Shown in pieces: positions 11,349 to 21,234 of a DNA stretch of 64,000 nucleotides (positions are counted from its first letter, which is position 1; every line of letters starts with the position of its first letter). Location of the stretch: NCBI RefSeq assembly GCF_026184235.1, contig NZ_CP110806.1, positions 3,100,001 to 3,164,000 of the forward strand, given 5' to 3'. Under the pieces are notes generated by a model. It was given only the letters and a program-made list of their open reading frames with translations, was not told where the DNA came from and made no database searches. Both the position numbers and the translations under genes were made by a program. The DNA comes from Cellulomonas sp. S1-8. GTDB lineage: Bacteria; Actinomycetota; Actinomycetes; Actinomycetales; Cellulomonadaceae.

Positions 11349-12962
11349 TCAGGGCAGGCGCAGCACCCGCTGGGCGCGGAGCAGGCGGGTGACGACGCGC
11401 GGCCAGACGTCCGGGCCGAGCTCGTGGATCTGCCGCATCCCGATCCCCCGGCCCGTGTGGACCCCGCGCTGCGCCACGACGGTCTGCGTCCACGTCGTCT
11501 CCCACAGGCCCTCGCGGCCGTGCCGGCGCCCGTGGCCCGACGCCCCCACGCCGCCGATGGGTGCCCCGACGCTGCCCCACAGGACGTGGTGGGTGTCGTT
11601 CACGGCCACCGCGCCGGCCCGGACGCGCGCCGCGAGCGCCCTACCGCGGGCGGTCGAGAGGGTCCACACCGCGGCGACGAGGCCGAGCTCGGAGTCGTTC
11701 ATGGCGGCGATCGCCTCGTCGTCGGACGCGACGGGGTAGACCGCCACGACGGGCCCGAACGTCTCCTCGCGGTACGCGCGCGCCGTCGGTGCCACGTCGA
11801 CCAGGACGGTCGGCTCGTAGAAGAACGCCCCCAGGTCGGGGCGCTGCGCGCCCCCGACGAGCACGGTCGCGCCGTTGCCCACGGCGTCCTCGACGTGCTC
11901 GACGACGCGGGCGAGCTGGTCGGGCCCGACCAGGGAGCCCATGTCGGCGCGGTAGTCCAGCCCGGCTCCGAGGCGCAGGTCGCCCGTGCGGCGCACGAGC
12001 GCAGCGACGAAGGCGTCGTGCACGTCCTCGTGCACGTAGATCCGTTCGATGCTGGCGCACAGCTGGCCCGACGACCCGAAGCAGGCGCGCACGGCACCCT
12101 CGGCGACGGCGTCGACGTCGACGTCCTCGGCGACGTACATCGGGTTCTTGCCGCCGAGCTCGAGGGTCACGGGGACGCCCAGCTCGCCGGCACGGCCGGC
12201 GAAGACGCGCCCAGCCAGGGTCGAGCCCGTGAAGCCCGCGTGGTCGACGTGCTCGAGGAGGGCCATGCCGACGTCGGGGCCGCCGACGACGACCTGCAGC
12301 AGGTCCGGGGGCAGGCCCGCGTCGTCGAGCAGCTCGGCGGACCACAGGAGGGTCAGCGCGGTCTGCGGGTCGGCGCGCAGCAGCACGGCGTTGCCCGCCA
12401 CGAGCGCGGGCAGCGCGTCGCCGAGCCCGAGGGACAGCGGGTAGTTCCACGGCGTGACGATCCCGACGACGCCCAGGGGGTGGCGCAGGACGCGCGCCGA
12501 GGTCAGCGGGCCGACGAGCCCCCGGACGGTGCGCGCGGCCAGCAGCCGGCGGGCCCGCAGCGCGTAGTACCGCGCGGCGTTGGCGACGTCCCCGAGCTCC
12601 TCCCACGCGTGGGTGCGGGCCTTGCCGGTCTCGACCTGGAGCAGGTCGAGGACGTCGGACTGCCGCTCGAGGAGCAGGTCGTGCGCGCGCAGCAGCACGG
12701 CGGCGCGCTCGGCGACGGGCCGGGCCGCCCACAGGCGCTGCGCGGCGCGGGCCCGGCGGGCGGCGTCGGGCAGGTCGTCGGGCGCGGTCAGCGGCACGGC
12801 GGCGATGGGCGCGCCCGTGAAGGGGGCGATCGACGTGGACGTCGCGTGCCCGGGACTTGCGACCGCGCGCGCCAGCAGCGGGCGCACGTCATCGGGCTCG
12901 AGCACGTAGGTGGCGAGCGGGTCGGTCTCCGGGTCCTGCAGGTCGGCATGCTCGTGCGCCAT
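11349..12962 (-). CDS. NAD(P)-dependent aldehyde dehydrogenase, succinate-semialdehyde type
   Basis: A 537-residue aldehyde dehydrogenase that oxidises an aldehyde to its acid; similarity in layout to the actinobacterial succinate-semialdehyde group (GabD2) is inferred. Motifs: TPWNYPLSL for cofactor binding, GFTGST, the catalytic Glu in ELGGKNP, the catalytic Cys in GSSGQLCAS, and EETFGPVVAV. N- and C-terminal ends are somewhat longer than in typical enzymes. The ATG has no ribosome site; TAACCT lies 6 nt upstream (12969-12974), which suggests a leaderless mRNA. It is divergent from the ribbon-helix-helix gene and convergent with ackA. Confidence 0.9.
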   Translation of the reverse strand: MAHEHADLQDPETDPLATYVLEPDDVRPLLARAVASPGHATSTSIAPFTGAPIAAVPLTAPDDLPDAARRARAAQRLWAARPVAERAAVLLRAHDLLLERQSDVLDLLQVETGKARTHAWEELGDVANAARYYALRARRLLAARTVRGLVGPLTSARVLRHPLGVVGIVTPWNYPLSLGLGDALPALVAGNAVLLRADPQTALTLLWSAELLDDAGLPPDLLQVVVGGPDVGMALLEHVDHAGFTGSTLAGRVFAGRAGELGVPVTLELGGKNPMYVAEDVDVDAVAEGAVRACFGSSGQLCASIERIYVHEDVHDAFVAALVRRTGDLRLGAGLDYRADMGSLVGPDQLARVVEHVEDAVGNGATVLVGGAQRPDLGAFFYEPTVLVDVAPTARAYREETFGPVVAVYPVASDDEAIAAMNDSELGLVAAVWTLSTARGRALAARVRAGAVAVNDTHHVLWGSVGAPIGGVGASGHGRRHGREGLWETTWTQTVVAQRGVHTGRGIGMRQIHELGPDVWPRVVTRLLRAQRVLRLP

Positions 12963-12968
12963 CGCGTC

Positions 12969-12974
12969 AGGTTA
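12969..12974 (-). promoter_or_regulatory. -10 box of leaderless aldehyde dehydrogenase gene
   Basis: TAACCT on the minus strand, exactly 6 nt before the ATG at 12962. Confidence 0.5.
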
Positions 12975-13030
12975 CGCCGGACGCCGGAGGGGCGGGGATG
13001 ACGCGCCGCGCGCGGACCGCTGGAGGGGTG

Positions 13031-13082
13031 ACACCATGATGGTGTTGCCATGACACCATAAATGGTGTCATGATGACGTCAT
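13031..13082 (+). promoter_or_regulatory. promoter covered by three palindromes (probable autoregulatory operator)
   Basis: ACACCAT-G-ATGGTGT lies at 13031-13045. A larger palindrome with arms ATGACACCAT and ATGGTGTCAT around AA lies at 13050-13071. ATGACGTCAT (13073-13082) overlaps the start codon. TTGCCA (13045-13050) and CATGAT (13069-13074), 18 bp apart, fit -35 and -10 boxes, with the ATG 6 nt further on. The large palindrome fills the promoter spacer, so bound repressor would block the polymerase. The ribbon-helix-helix product of the next gene is the obvious binder. Confidence 0.7.
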
Positions 13083-13623
13083 GGACCTCACGCGCTACGT
13101 CGACGACCTGCGGGACCGGCTGACGGCGGCTGCCGACATCGGTGGCGACGACGCACGGCAGCTCGCCCAACGGCTCACCACGCCGCTCGACGCCGCCGTC
13201 CGTCTCGTCCTGCTCGACGCCCTGACGGAGGCCGCCGGCGAGATCTCCGCCGAGCTCGCGCCCGGCTCGGTCGACGTCCGGCTCCGCGGAGGGCTCCCGG
13301 AGTTCGTCGTCGACGCGGGCACGCACGCGGACCCGGCCGGGGCGTACGCGCCGCCGCCTCCCCCGCAGCCCCCGACCACGACCCCCGCCCCGCCGACGCC
13401 CCCGGCGACCGACGACGAGGGCACCACCACCCGCACCACCCTGCGCCTGCCCGACCACCTCAAGGCGCAGGTCGAGGTGGCGGCCGCCCGCGACGGGCTG
13501 TCCGTCAACTCCTGGCTCGTGCGCGCCGTCGCCGGCGCGCTCGAGCACCCGACCGGCCGCACGGCACCCCAGCCGCGCACCGACCCGCGCGCCTCGAACC
13601 GCCTCACCGGCTGGGTGCGCTGA
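13081..13623 (+). CDS. ribbon-helix-helix regulator with N-terminal unknown domain
   Basis: A 180-residue protein in two parts. Residues 1-85 form an acidic, mostly helical region of unknown family ending in a short strand-like stretch. A Pro/Thr linker follows (89-110). Residues 117-155 (TTLRLPDHLKAQ then NSWLVRAV) look like a ribbon-helix-helix or HicB/Arc-type DNA-binding motif. The ATG lacks a ribosome site and is probably the first base of the mRNA. It leads a cluster with the DUF4097 and ABC transporter genes, 53 bp downstream. I infer that it represses its own promoter through the palindromes at 13031-13082; the N-terminal part may sense a signal. Confidence 0.72.
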   Translation: MDLTRYVDDLRDRLTAAADIGGDDARQLAQRLTTPLDAAVRLVLLDALTEAAGEISAELAPGSVDVRLRGGLPEFVVDAGTHADPAGAYAPPPPPQPPTTTPAPPTPPATDDEGTTTRTTLRLPDHLKAQVEVAAARDGLSVNSWLVRAVAGALEHPTGRTAPQPRTDPRASNRLTGWVR

Positions 13624-13676
13624 GCACCCCGCTCCACCGCCACGACCGCCACCCCGACGCACCCCTGGAGACCCGC

Positions 13677-14519
13677 ATGCCCACCTTCCCTGCGCCCGCG
13701 CCCGTCCCGGTCGTCGTGGACGTCCCGTTCGGCAACCTGCACGTCGTCGCCAGTGAGCGCGACGACGTCGTCGTCACCGTGCTGCCCGCCGACCCCTCCA
13801 AGGCCGGCGCCGTGCGCGCCGCCGAGGAGACCCGGGTCCAGCTCGAGGGCGACACCGTCACGATCGTGTACCCGGCCGCGTGGCGGCAGTACGTCATGCC
13901 GTTCTCGGCCGGCGGCGCGCAGGTGACGATCGAGGTGCCCACCGGCTCGGACCTGCGCGGCAAGGCCGGCACGCTGTACGCGGAGGGCCGGCTCGGCAGT
14001 GTCGACCTCACCCTCAACGGCGGCGACGCCCGGCTGGACGACGTCGCACGCCTCGACCTCAACGTGACGGCGGGCTCCGTCGTCGTCGGGCAGATCACCG
14101 AGTGCACGCACGTCCGGGCGGGTGCCGGCAGCGTGCGCATCGCCGGGCTCACGGGCGACGGCGAGGTCCACGCCCGCAACGGCAGCACGTCCGTCGGTGC
14201 GCTGACCGGGACCCTGCAGGTCTCCGGCGTGCACGGCGACGTCGTCGTCGGCACGGTGCGCGGCACGCTCACCGCCAAGGCGGCCGCGGGCGGCATCCGC
14301 GTCGAGCGCGTCGAGTCCGGTGCGCTGACCCTGACGACGTCGTACGGCTCGATCGAGGTGGGCGTGCCGCAGGGCACGGCCGCGTGGCTCGACGTCGCGT
14401 CGAAGCACGGCACCGTGCGCACCGACCTGACCCCGGGCGACGGCCCGGCGGACGACGACGCCACCGTCGAGATCCACGCCGGCACCGGCTACGGCAACGT
14501 GCTGGTCCGCCGCCCCTGA
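13677..14519 (+). CDS. DUF4097-type beta-repeat protein
   Basis: A 280-residue protein without signal peptide or membrane helix. From about residue 70 to the end it is built of short, repeated beta-strand units (GSVDLTLNGGDARLDDV, GSVVVGQI, GSVRIAGLTG, GSIEVGVP), the pattern of DUF4097/DUF4098 proteins, which probably fold as a right-handed beta solenoid. The ATG has GGAG upstream. Its place between a regulator and an ABC transporter suggests a role with that transporter or its inducing stress; the molecular function is unknown for the family. Confidence 0.75.
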   Translation: MPTFPAPAPVPVVVDVPFGNLHVVASERDDVVVTVLPADPSKAGAVRAAEETRVQLEGDTVTIVYPAAWRQYVMPFSAGGAQVTIEVPTGSDLRGKAGTLYAEGRLGSVDLTLNGGDARLDDVARLDLNVTAGSVVVGQITECTHVRAGAGSVRIAGLTGDGEVHARNGSTSVGALTGTLQVSGVHGDVVVGTVRGTLTAKAAAGGIRVERVESGALTLTTSYGSIEVGVPQGTAAWLDVASKHGTVRTDLTPGDGPADDDATVEIHAGTGYGNVLVRRP

Positions 14520-14566
14520 ACGACCCGCCCCACCACCGGCAACCCGAGCCCCCCAGGAGGAGAACC

Positions 14567-15327
<761 letters not shown>

Positions 15328-15328
<1 letters not shown>

Positions 15329-16152
15329 TGACCACCGCGACGATCGCCCCCACCGCCGGCGCCCGGCCGCTGACCGACATGCTCACCATGCTGCGGCGCA
15401 ACCTCCTGCGCGCCGTGCGCTACCCCGCCCTGACCAGCTTCACGATCGTGATCCCCGTGCTGCTGCTCCTGCTCTTCGTCTTCGTGTTCGGCGGGGCGAT
15501 CGGCGCGGGGGTGACGCCCGGCGTCGCGCCCGGGGCCGAGGGTCGCGCGGCGTACCTCGACTACATCACCCCGGCGATCCTGCTGTTCGCGGTCGTCGGC
15601 GCGGCGCAGAGCGTGGCGATCACCGCCGCGATGGACGCGCACAGCGGCATCATGGCGCGCTTCAAGACCATGGCGATCTCGCCCGGCTCGGTGCTGGGCG
15701 GTCCGGTGCTCGGCACCGTGGTCCAGGGGCTCGTCGCGGTCGCGGTGGTGCTCGTGCTGGCCGTGGCGCTCGGCTTCCGGACGGGCGCCGGGGTGCTGGA
15801 CTGGGTCGCGCTCGTCGGCCTGGTCGCGCTGGTCACGTTCGCGACGACCTGGCTGTGCGTGGCGATGGGGCTCGCGGCGCCGTCGGTGGAGACCGCCTCG
15901 AACACCCCGATGCTGCTGACGGCGCTGCCGTTCCTGAGCAGCGGGCTCGTCCCGGTGGAGACGATGCCGGCCGCCGTGGGCTGGTTCGCCGAGCACCAGC
16001 CCTTCACGCCGATCATCGAGACGATCCGCTCCCTGCTCGCGGGCACCACCCCGGACGGCTCGACGACGCTCCTGGCGATCGGGTGGTGCGTGGTCATCGC
16101 CGCGGTCGGCTACGCCTGGTCCCGCGCCCTCTACCGCCGCGAGCGCCACTGA
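15328..16152 (+). CDS. ABC-2 type permease
   Basis: A 274-residue integral membrane protein with about six hydrophobic segments (FTIVIPVLLLLLFVFVFGG; ITPAILLFAVVG; VQGLVAVAVVLVLAVAL; WVALVGLVALVTFATTW; ALPFLSSGLVPV; LLAIGWCVVIAAVGYAW). The region MARFKTMAISPGSVLGG and the C-terminal P-hitting QPFTPIIETIRSLL are typical of DrrB/ABC-2 permeases. The start shares one base with the ATPase stop (TGATG), with GGAGG 9-10 nt upstream, so the two are translationally coupled. A long perfect hairpin follows 18 bp after the stop. Confidence 0.92.
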
Positions 16153-16170
16153 CACGGCGCTCGCACCAGG

Positions 16171-16217
16171 AAGTGTGAAGGGTTGTTGCCGTCCTCCGGC
16201 AACAACCCTTCACACTT
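16171..16217. terminator. perfect 21-bp stem-loop between convergent genes
   Basis: Bases 16171-16191 pair perfectly with 16197-16217 around a 5-nt loop. The stem includes AAGGGTTGTTGCC and is much less GC-rich than its surroundings. It separates the ABC permease (+) from ptsI (-) and can terminate both. Confidence 0.85.
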
Positions 16218-16223
16218 CTGGTG

Positions 16224-17942
16224 TCACAGCGCCAACGTCGCCCGGACCTCCGCGTCGACGAGCGCCAGCGCGGCGGCGCGGGCCTGCGTGGCCGTGCGGG
16301 CACCCAGGGCCGCGTCGGCGATCTCCTCGCAGCGCTGCTGCGTGTGCCGCCGCAGGGCGTGCCGCACGGCGGGCAGCGCGCCGGGCGCGGCGGACAGGCT
16401 CGTGACGCCCAGCCCGACGAGCACGAGCGCCATCAGCGGGTCGCCGGCGGACTCCCCGCACACGCCGACGGGCTTGTTCGTGGCCCGTCCGGCGCGGGCG
16501 GTCGCGGCGACGAGGTCGAGCACCGCGGGCTGCCACATGTCGAGCAGGTCGGCCAGCTCGCCGCGCAGGCGGTCCGTCGCCATCGTGTACTGCGCCAGGT
16601 CGTTGGTGCCGAGCGACACGAAGTCGACCTCCGCGAGGATGTCGGCGGCCCGCAGCGCGGCCGCGGGCACCTCGACCATGACGCCGACGGTCGCGACGCC
16701 GGCCGCGCGGGCCCGCTCCGCGAAGGCGCGGGCCTCGTCGGGCGTGGCGATCATCGGGGCCATCGCCCAGGGCGTCGACCCCGTCGCCTCCTGCGCCCGG
16801 ACCAGCGCTGCGAGCTGGGTGTCGAGCAGCTCGGGGTGCGCGCGGACGAGCCGGTAGCCGCGCACGCCGAGCGCCGGGTTCTCCTCGTCCGGCAGCGTGG
16901 CGAACGCGAGCGGCTTGTCGGCGCCCGCGTCGAGCGTCCGCACGACGACCTTGCGTCCGTCGGCCGCGCGCAGCACCGCGGCGTAGGCCTCGGCCTGCTC
17001 CTCGACCGTCGGGGCCACCTGCCGCTCGAGGAACAGCACCTCGGTGCGGAACAGGCCGACGCCCTCGGCGGCCGTCCCGACGCGGGTCGCGTCCGCGGCC
17101 GTGCCGATGTTGGCGAGCAGCGCGACGGCGTGCCCGTCGGACGTCGCGCCGGGTGCCGTGTCGGCCGCGAGGACGGACTCGGCGGCGCTGCGACGCGCGT
17201 ACGCGTCCCGCACGGCGTCGTCCGGGTGCGGCTGCACGGTGCCGGCAGCGGCGTCGACGGCCACCTCGGTGCCGTCCTCGAGGTCGGTGGCACCGGCGAC
17301 GCGCACGACGCACGGCAGGCCGAGCTGACCGGCGATGATCGCGGTGTGCCCCGTCGGGCCGCCGAGCTCGGTGACGATGGCCAGCACGTTGGCCAGGTCC
17401 AGCGCGGCGGTGTCGGCGGGGGCGAGGTCACGCGCCACGACGACGGACGGGCGGTCGAGGTGCGGCACGCCCGGGTCGGGCAGGCCCAGCGCGCTCGCCA
17501 CGACGCGGTCACGCACCGAGCGCAGGTCGGTGACCCGCTCGGCGAGGTACCCGCCCGCCTGCTCGAACATGCCGGCGAACATCTGCACGACGCCGTCGAT
17601 CGCCCCGACGGGCGGCTCCCCCGCGTCGACGCGGGCGAGCACCTGGCTGCGCAGGGCCGTGTCGTCGGCCATCTGCGCGGTGGCGGCCAGGACGTCCCTG
17701 ACCGTGCCGGACGCCCCGGCGGACTGCTCGCGGAGCCGCGCCGCGACGTCGCTGAACGCGCGCTCCACCGCGGCGTGCACCTGCGCGACGCCCGCGGTCT
17801 CACCGTCGACGACGAGCGGTGCGTCGGGCGGCACGACCGGCGCGGGCCGCACGCGGGCGACGGGCCCGACGACGGCGCGTCGTCCGACCCCCACGCCGTG
17901 CAGCACACCGCCGGCCGGTGCGCCGAGCGTCTGCGCGGTCAT
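16224..17942 (-). CDS. ptsI: PTS enzyme I (phosphoenolpyruvate-protein phosphotransferase)
   Basis: A 572-residue cytoplasmic enzyme that takes phosphate from PEP and passes it to HPr. The phospho-His is in TELGGPTGHTAI (His-199). The C-terminal PEP-binding domain carries GVGLFRTEVLF, MVEVPAA and the signature DFVSLGTNDLAQYTMATDR, with the catalytic Cys in GVCGESAGDP. The length matches the family. The ATG overlaps the HPr stop by ATGA, so it is the last gene of the fructose PTS operon. Having EI and HPr here means the one operon can supply general PTS phosphorelay as well as fructose uptake. Confidence 0.97.
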   Translation of the reverse strand: MTAQTLGAPAGGVLHGVGVGRRAVVGPVARVRPAPVVPPDAPLVVDGETAGVAQVHAAVERAFSDVAARLREQSAGASGTVRDVLAATAQMADDTALRSQVLARVDAGEPPVGAIDGVVQMFAGMFEQAGGYLAERVTDLRSVRDRVVASALGLPDPGVPHLDRPSVVVARDLAPADTAALDLANVLAIVTELGGPTGHTAIIAGQLGLPCVVRVAGATDLEDGTEVAVDAAAGTVQPHPDDAVRDAYARRSAAESVLAADTAPGATSDGHAVALLANIGTAADATRVGTAAEGVGLFRTEVLFLERQVAPTVEEQAEAYAAVLRAADGRKVVVRTLDAGADKPLAFATLPDEENPALGVRGYRLVRAHPELLDTQLAALVRAQEATGSTPWAMAPMIATPDEARAFAERARAAGVATVGVMVEVPAAALRAADILAEVDFVSLGTNDLAQYTMATDRLRGELADLLDMWQPAVLDLVAATARAGRATNKPVGVCGESAGDPLMALVLVGLGVTSLSAAPGALPAVRHALRRHTQQRCEEIADAALGARTATQARAAALALVDAEVRATLAL

Positions 17943-18241
17943 GACGCCGCCTGCGTCGACGACCCGGGCGCCTCGGGGGCGTCGAGGTCGGTGGCCAGGA
18001 GCTCGACCAGCCCGTCGAGGACGCGGTCGGCGTCGGGGCCGTCGGCCGCGAGCGTGACCTCCTCGCCGTGCGGGATGCCGAGGGACATGACGAACAGGAT
18101 GCTCGACGCGTCGACCGGCGTGCCGCCGGCCTTCGCGATGGTGACGGGGACGCCGCCGGCGGCCACGGCCTGGGTGAACAGCATCGCGGGGCGGGCGTGG
18201 AGCCCGACGCGGGACGCGACGGCGACGGTGCGCTCGGTCAT
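17939..18241 (-). CDS. ptsH: HPr phosphocarrier protein
   Basis: A 100-residue phosphocarrier between enzyme I and sugar-specific IIA proteins. The active His-15 is in RVGLHARPA. Ser-46 lies in VDASSILFVMSLGI, the place where firmicute HPr is regulated, although no HPr kinase is known here. The C-terminus is about ten residues longer than usual (DLDAPEAPGSSTQAAS). GGAG (18246-18249 on this strand) precedes the ATG. It follows fruA by 53 bp and overlaps ptsI. Confidence 0.96.
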   Translation of the reverse strand: MTERTVAVASRVGLHARPAMLFTQAVAAGGVPVTIAKAGGTPVDASSILFVMSLGIPHGEEVTLAADGPDADRVLDGLVELLATDLDAPEAPGSSTQAAS

Positions 18242-18294
18242 GGTGCTCTCCTTCGAGACGACAAGGCTTCGGGACGACTGGTGGGTGGGGTCCG

Positions 18295-19827
18295 TCAGGC
18301 GGACCGGGCGACGAGGGCGTCGTCGCGCTGCTCCTCGGCGGCACGCTCCGCACGGACGACCGGGTCGTGCGCGAGCGTCTTGAGCACGACGACGATCGCC
18401 GCGGTGACGAGCGTGCCGACGACGACAGCACCGAGGAACGCCAGCGGGTTGCCGATCAGCGGCAGCACCCAGACGCCGCCGTGCGGGGCGACGAGGGTGG
18501 ACCCGGACGCCATGACGATCGCGCCGGTGATGCTGGACCCGACGACCGAGGACACGATGACGCGCCACGGGTCGGCGGCCGCGAACGGGATCGCGCCCTC
18601 GGAGATGAACGACGCGCCGAGCAGCCACGCGGCCTTGCCGTTCTCCTGCTCGACGTGGGTGAACAGCCGCTTGCGGACGGTCGTGGCGAGCGCCATGGCC
18701 AGCGGTGCGACCATCCCCGCCGCCATGACCGCGGCCATGATGCGGTACTGCGTCGCGTCGGACGCCAGCCCCTGCGTGGCCAGGCCCGTGACGGCGAACG
18801 TGTAGGCGACCTTGTTGATCGGGCCGCCGAGGTCGAAGCCCATCATGGCGCCGAGCAGGATGCCGAGCAGCACCACGCTGGACCCGGACAAGCCGTTGAG
18901 CCAGCTCGTCAGCCCGTCCATGGCCGCGGCGATGGGCCGGCCGACGAGCACGAGCATGACGATGCCGACGATCGCGGAGGACAGCAGCGGGATCACCACC
19001 ACGGGCATGATGCCGCGCACGCCCTTGGGCACCTTCCAGCGGCTGATCCACAGGGCGAGACCACCGGCGAGGAACCCGGTGACGAGGCCACCGAGGAACC
19101 CGGCGCCGACGAACACCGCGGCGGCCCCGCCGACGAACCCGGGCACGAGCCCGGGCCGGTCGGCGATCGCGTAGGCGATGAACCCGGACAGCACCGGCAC
19201 GAGGAAGCCGAACGCGAGCTGGCCCGTCGCCAGGAGGATCACGGCCCAGTGCTGCAACGACAGCGGGTCGAACGCGGCGACGACCTCCGCCGCGTCGACG
19301 CCGGTCACCTCGATCGCGCCCTCGGCGCCGCCCCACGCGACCTGCGCGAGCATGAACGACACCGCGATGAGGATCCCGCCGGCGGCGACGAACGGGATCA
19401 TGTACGACACGCCCGTCATGAGCCACTGCCGGATCTTGGTGCCGGCCCCGGCGTCGCGCGCTGCCGACGAGGTCGGGGCAGGGGTACCGGCCGGCGTCTC
19501 CCCCGCGCCGGCCGGCACCCACGCCTCGACCGCGGCGACGGCAGCGGCGATCACGCCCGGCGCGTCGTGCACGGCCTTCTTCACCCCGACGTCGACGAAC
19601 GGCTTGCCGGCGAACCGCTGCTTGTCCTTGACCTCCAGGTCGGCGGCGTAGACGACGCCGTCGGCCGCGGCGATGATCGCGGGGTCGAGCGGCGTGGAGC
19701 CGGCCGCGCCCTGCGTCTCGACGTGCACCTCGTGCCCGGCGGCCTTGCCGGCCTGCTCGAGCGCCTCGGCGGCCATGTAGGTGTGGGCGATCCCTGTGGG
19801 GCACGAGGTCACCGCGACGAGCCTCAT
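18295..19827 (-). CDS. fruA: fructose PTS permease, IIBC components
   Basis: A 510-residue membrane permease that imports fructose and phosphorylates it to fructose-1-phosphate. The N-terminal IIB domain (about 1-100) has the phospho-Cys at residue 9 (TSCPTGIAHTYMAAEAL). A Pro/Ala linker of about 35 residues follows, then the IIC domain (about 140-490) with MTGVSYMIPFVAAGGILIA and several membrane helices. The IIA domain found fused in many FruA proteins is absent; it is encoded separately upstream, with an ATGA overlap. The ATG is the first in frame. Confidence 0.95.
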   Translation of the reverse strand: MRLVAVTSCPTGIAHTYMAAEALEQAGKAAGHEVHVETQGAAGSTPLDPAIIAAADGVVYAADLEVKDKQRFAGKPFVDVGVKKAVHDAPGVIAAAVAAVEAWVPAGAGETPAGTPAPTSSAARDAGAGTKIRQWLMTGVSYMIPFVAAGGILIAVSFMLAQVAWGGAEGAIEVTGVDAAEVVAAFDPLSLQHWAVILLATGQLAFGFLVPVLSGFIAYAIADRPGLVPGFVGGAAAVFVGAGFLGGLVTGFLAGGLALWISRWKVPKGVRGIMPVVVIPLLSSAIVGIVMLVLVGRPIAAAMDGLTSWLNGLSGSSVVLLGILLGAMMGFDLGGPINKVAYTFAVTGLATQGLASDATQYRIMAAVMAAGMVAPLAMALATTVRKRLFTHVEQENGKAAWLLGASFISEGAIPFAAADPWRVIVSSVVGSSITGAIVMASGSTLVAPHGGVWVLPLIGNPLAFLGAVVVGTLVTAAIVVVLKTLAHDPVVRAERAAEEQRDDALVARSA

Positions 19828-20285
19828 GCCGGCACCACCTCTCGGGTGACGATCTCCGCGACGGTGTGCGCGTCGGGCGCCTCGAGCAGCGAGGTGCGGA
19901 AGGACTCGTGCACGAGGCGCCGTGCCAGTGCGGCGAGGATCTGCAGGTGGTCGGCGTCACCCGACGCGGGCGCCGCGATGAGGAAGACGAGCCGCGCGGG
20001 CCCGTCCGGGGCTCCCCAGTCGACGCCCTGGGCGAGCTTGCCGACGGCGAGGCTCGGCGCGACGACGTGCTCCGAGCGGGCGTGCGGCAGGCCGATGCCG
20101 CCGGGCATGCCCGTGGCCATCTGGGCCTCGCGCGCGGCGACGTCCGCGGCGAACCCGTCGGCGTCGGTCACGCGTCCCGCGGCGACCAGCAGGTCGACCA
20201 GGTGGCGCGTGACCTGCGTGCGGTCGGTGGCGGCCAGGTCGACGGCGACCAGGTCGGCGGTGATGAGCGGGGTGGTGGTGCTCAT
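19824..20285 (-). CDS. PTS fructose-type IIA protein
   Basis: A 153-residue cytoplasmic phosphocarrier of the fructose/mannitol IIA family. The phospho-His is residue 68 in GGIGLPHARS. It accepts phosphate from HPr and passes it to the IIB domain of the permease encoded next. GGAG stands 6 nt before the ATG. It overlaps fruA by ATGA and begins 1 bp after the fruK stop, so all are translated together. Some annotators call such stand-alone proteins FruB, but the HPr-like domain of enterobacterial FruB is lacking. Confidence 0.94.
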   Translation of the reverse strand: MSTTTPLITADLVAVDLAATDRTQVTRHLVDLLVAAGRVTDADGFAADVAAREAQMATGMPGGIGLPHARSEHVVAPSLAVGKLAQGVDWGAPDGPARLVFLIAAPASGDADHLQILAALARRLVHESFRTSLLEAPDAHTVAEIVTREVVPA

Positions 20286-20286
20286 G

Positions 20287-21234
20287 TCACAGCTCCTTGA
20301 GTGCGAGGTGCGGATCGGGTCCCTCGACGACACGGACGGCGTCGAGGTCGAGCTGCGCGGGGGCAGGGACCTGCGTTCCCGGTAGCAGCACCGCGGCGCG
20401 CCCCCACGCCACCGCGGTCCGGAGCTTGTCGGCACACGTGCCGGTGCCGGCGAGGAAGCCGGCGAGCGTCGAGTCGCCGGCACCGACGGTCGACAGCGGG
20501 ACGAGCGGCGGGCCGCCGGCCCACCAGGTGCCGTCCGCCCGCACCAGGAGCGCACCGTGGGCGCCCAGGCTGACGAGGACCGCGGACGTGCCCTGCGCGA
20601 TGACCTCGCGCGCCGCGTCGGTGACGTCGCCGACGGTGCGGAGGTCGCGACCCACGAGCTCGGCGAGCTCGTCCTCGTTGGGCTTGACGATGCTCAGCCC
20701 GCCGGCGCGCACGGCACGGGCCAGCGGTGCGCCCGACGTGTCGAGCGCGACGGGCACCCCGTACCGCCCGGCCAGCCCGGCGAGCCGCACGAAGAACGCC
20801 TCCCCGGCGCCCGCGGGCAGCGAGCCGGCGGCGACGACGACCCGCGGTGCGGCTCTGAGCTGGTCCTCGACGGCCGCGAGCAGCGCGTCGACCTCGGCGT
20901 CGGACAGCCGCGGGCCGGGGGCGTTGACCTTGGTGGTCGCGCCGTCGGCCTCGACGAGCGTGATGTTGGTGCGGGTGTCACCCGCGACGGGGACCGCGAC
21001 GGCCGGCACGCCGTGCTCGCCGAGCAGCGCGACGAGCCGCGCACCGTCGGCGCCCCCCGCCGGCACGACCGCGAGCGCCGCGACGCCGTGCCGGGCGAGT
21101 GCCCGGGCGACGTTGATGCCCTTGCCCCCGGGGTGCACGTGGGTCTCGCGCGCCCGGTTGACCTCGCCGACCTCGAGCCGGTCGACGTCCAGCGCGCGGT
21201 CGAGGCTGGGGTTGGGGGTGACGGTGACGATCAT
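20287..21234 (-). CDS. fruK: 1-phosphofructokinase
   Basis: A 315-residue PfkB-family sugar kinase that converts fructose-1-phosphate to fructose-1,6-bisphosphate. The N-terminus ITVTVTPNPSLD-like (VTVTPNPSLDRAL) and HPGGKGINVARAL are the family hallmarks, together with GSLPAG, KPNEDEL and the C-terminal anion hole and catalytic Asp in STVGAGDS (Asp-254). The ATG overlaps the fruR stop by ATGA. It provides the second step of fructose use after the PTS. Confidence 0.96.
   Translation of the reverse strand: MIVTVTPNPSLDRALDVDRLEVGEVNRARETHVHPGGKGINVARALARHGVAALAVVPAGGADGARLVALLGEHGVPAVAVPVAGDTRTNITLVEADGATTKVNAPGPRLSDAEVDALLAAVEDQLRAAPRVVVAAGSLPAGAGEAFFVRLAGLAGRYGVPVALDTSGAPLARAVRAGGLSIVKPNEDELAELVGRDLRTVGDVTDAAREVIAQGTSAVLVSLGAHGALLVRADGTWWAGGPPLVPLSTVGAGDSTLAGFLAGTGTCADKLRTAVAWGRAAVLLPGTQVPAPAQLDLDAVRVVEGPDPHLALKEL

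Noticed and set aside
11313..13001. Open frame of 562 codons on the plus strand
   Set aside because: Exact antisense of the aldehyde dehydrogenase, with no motifs.
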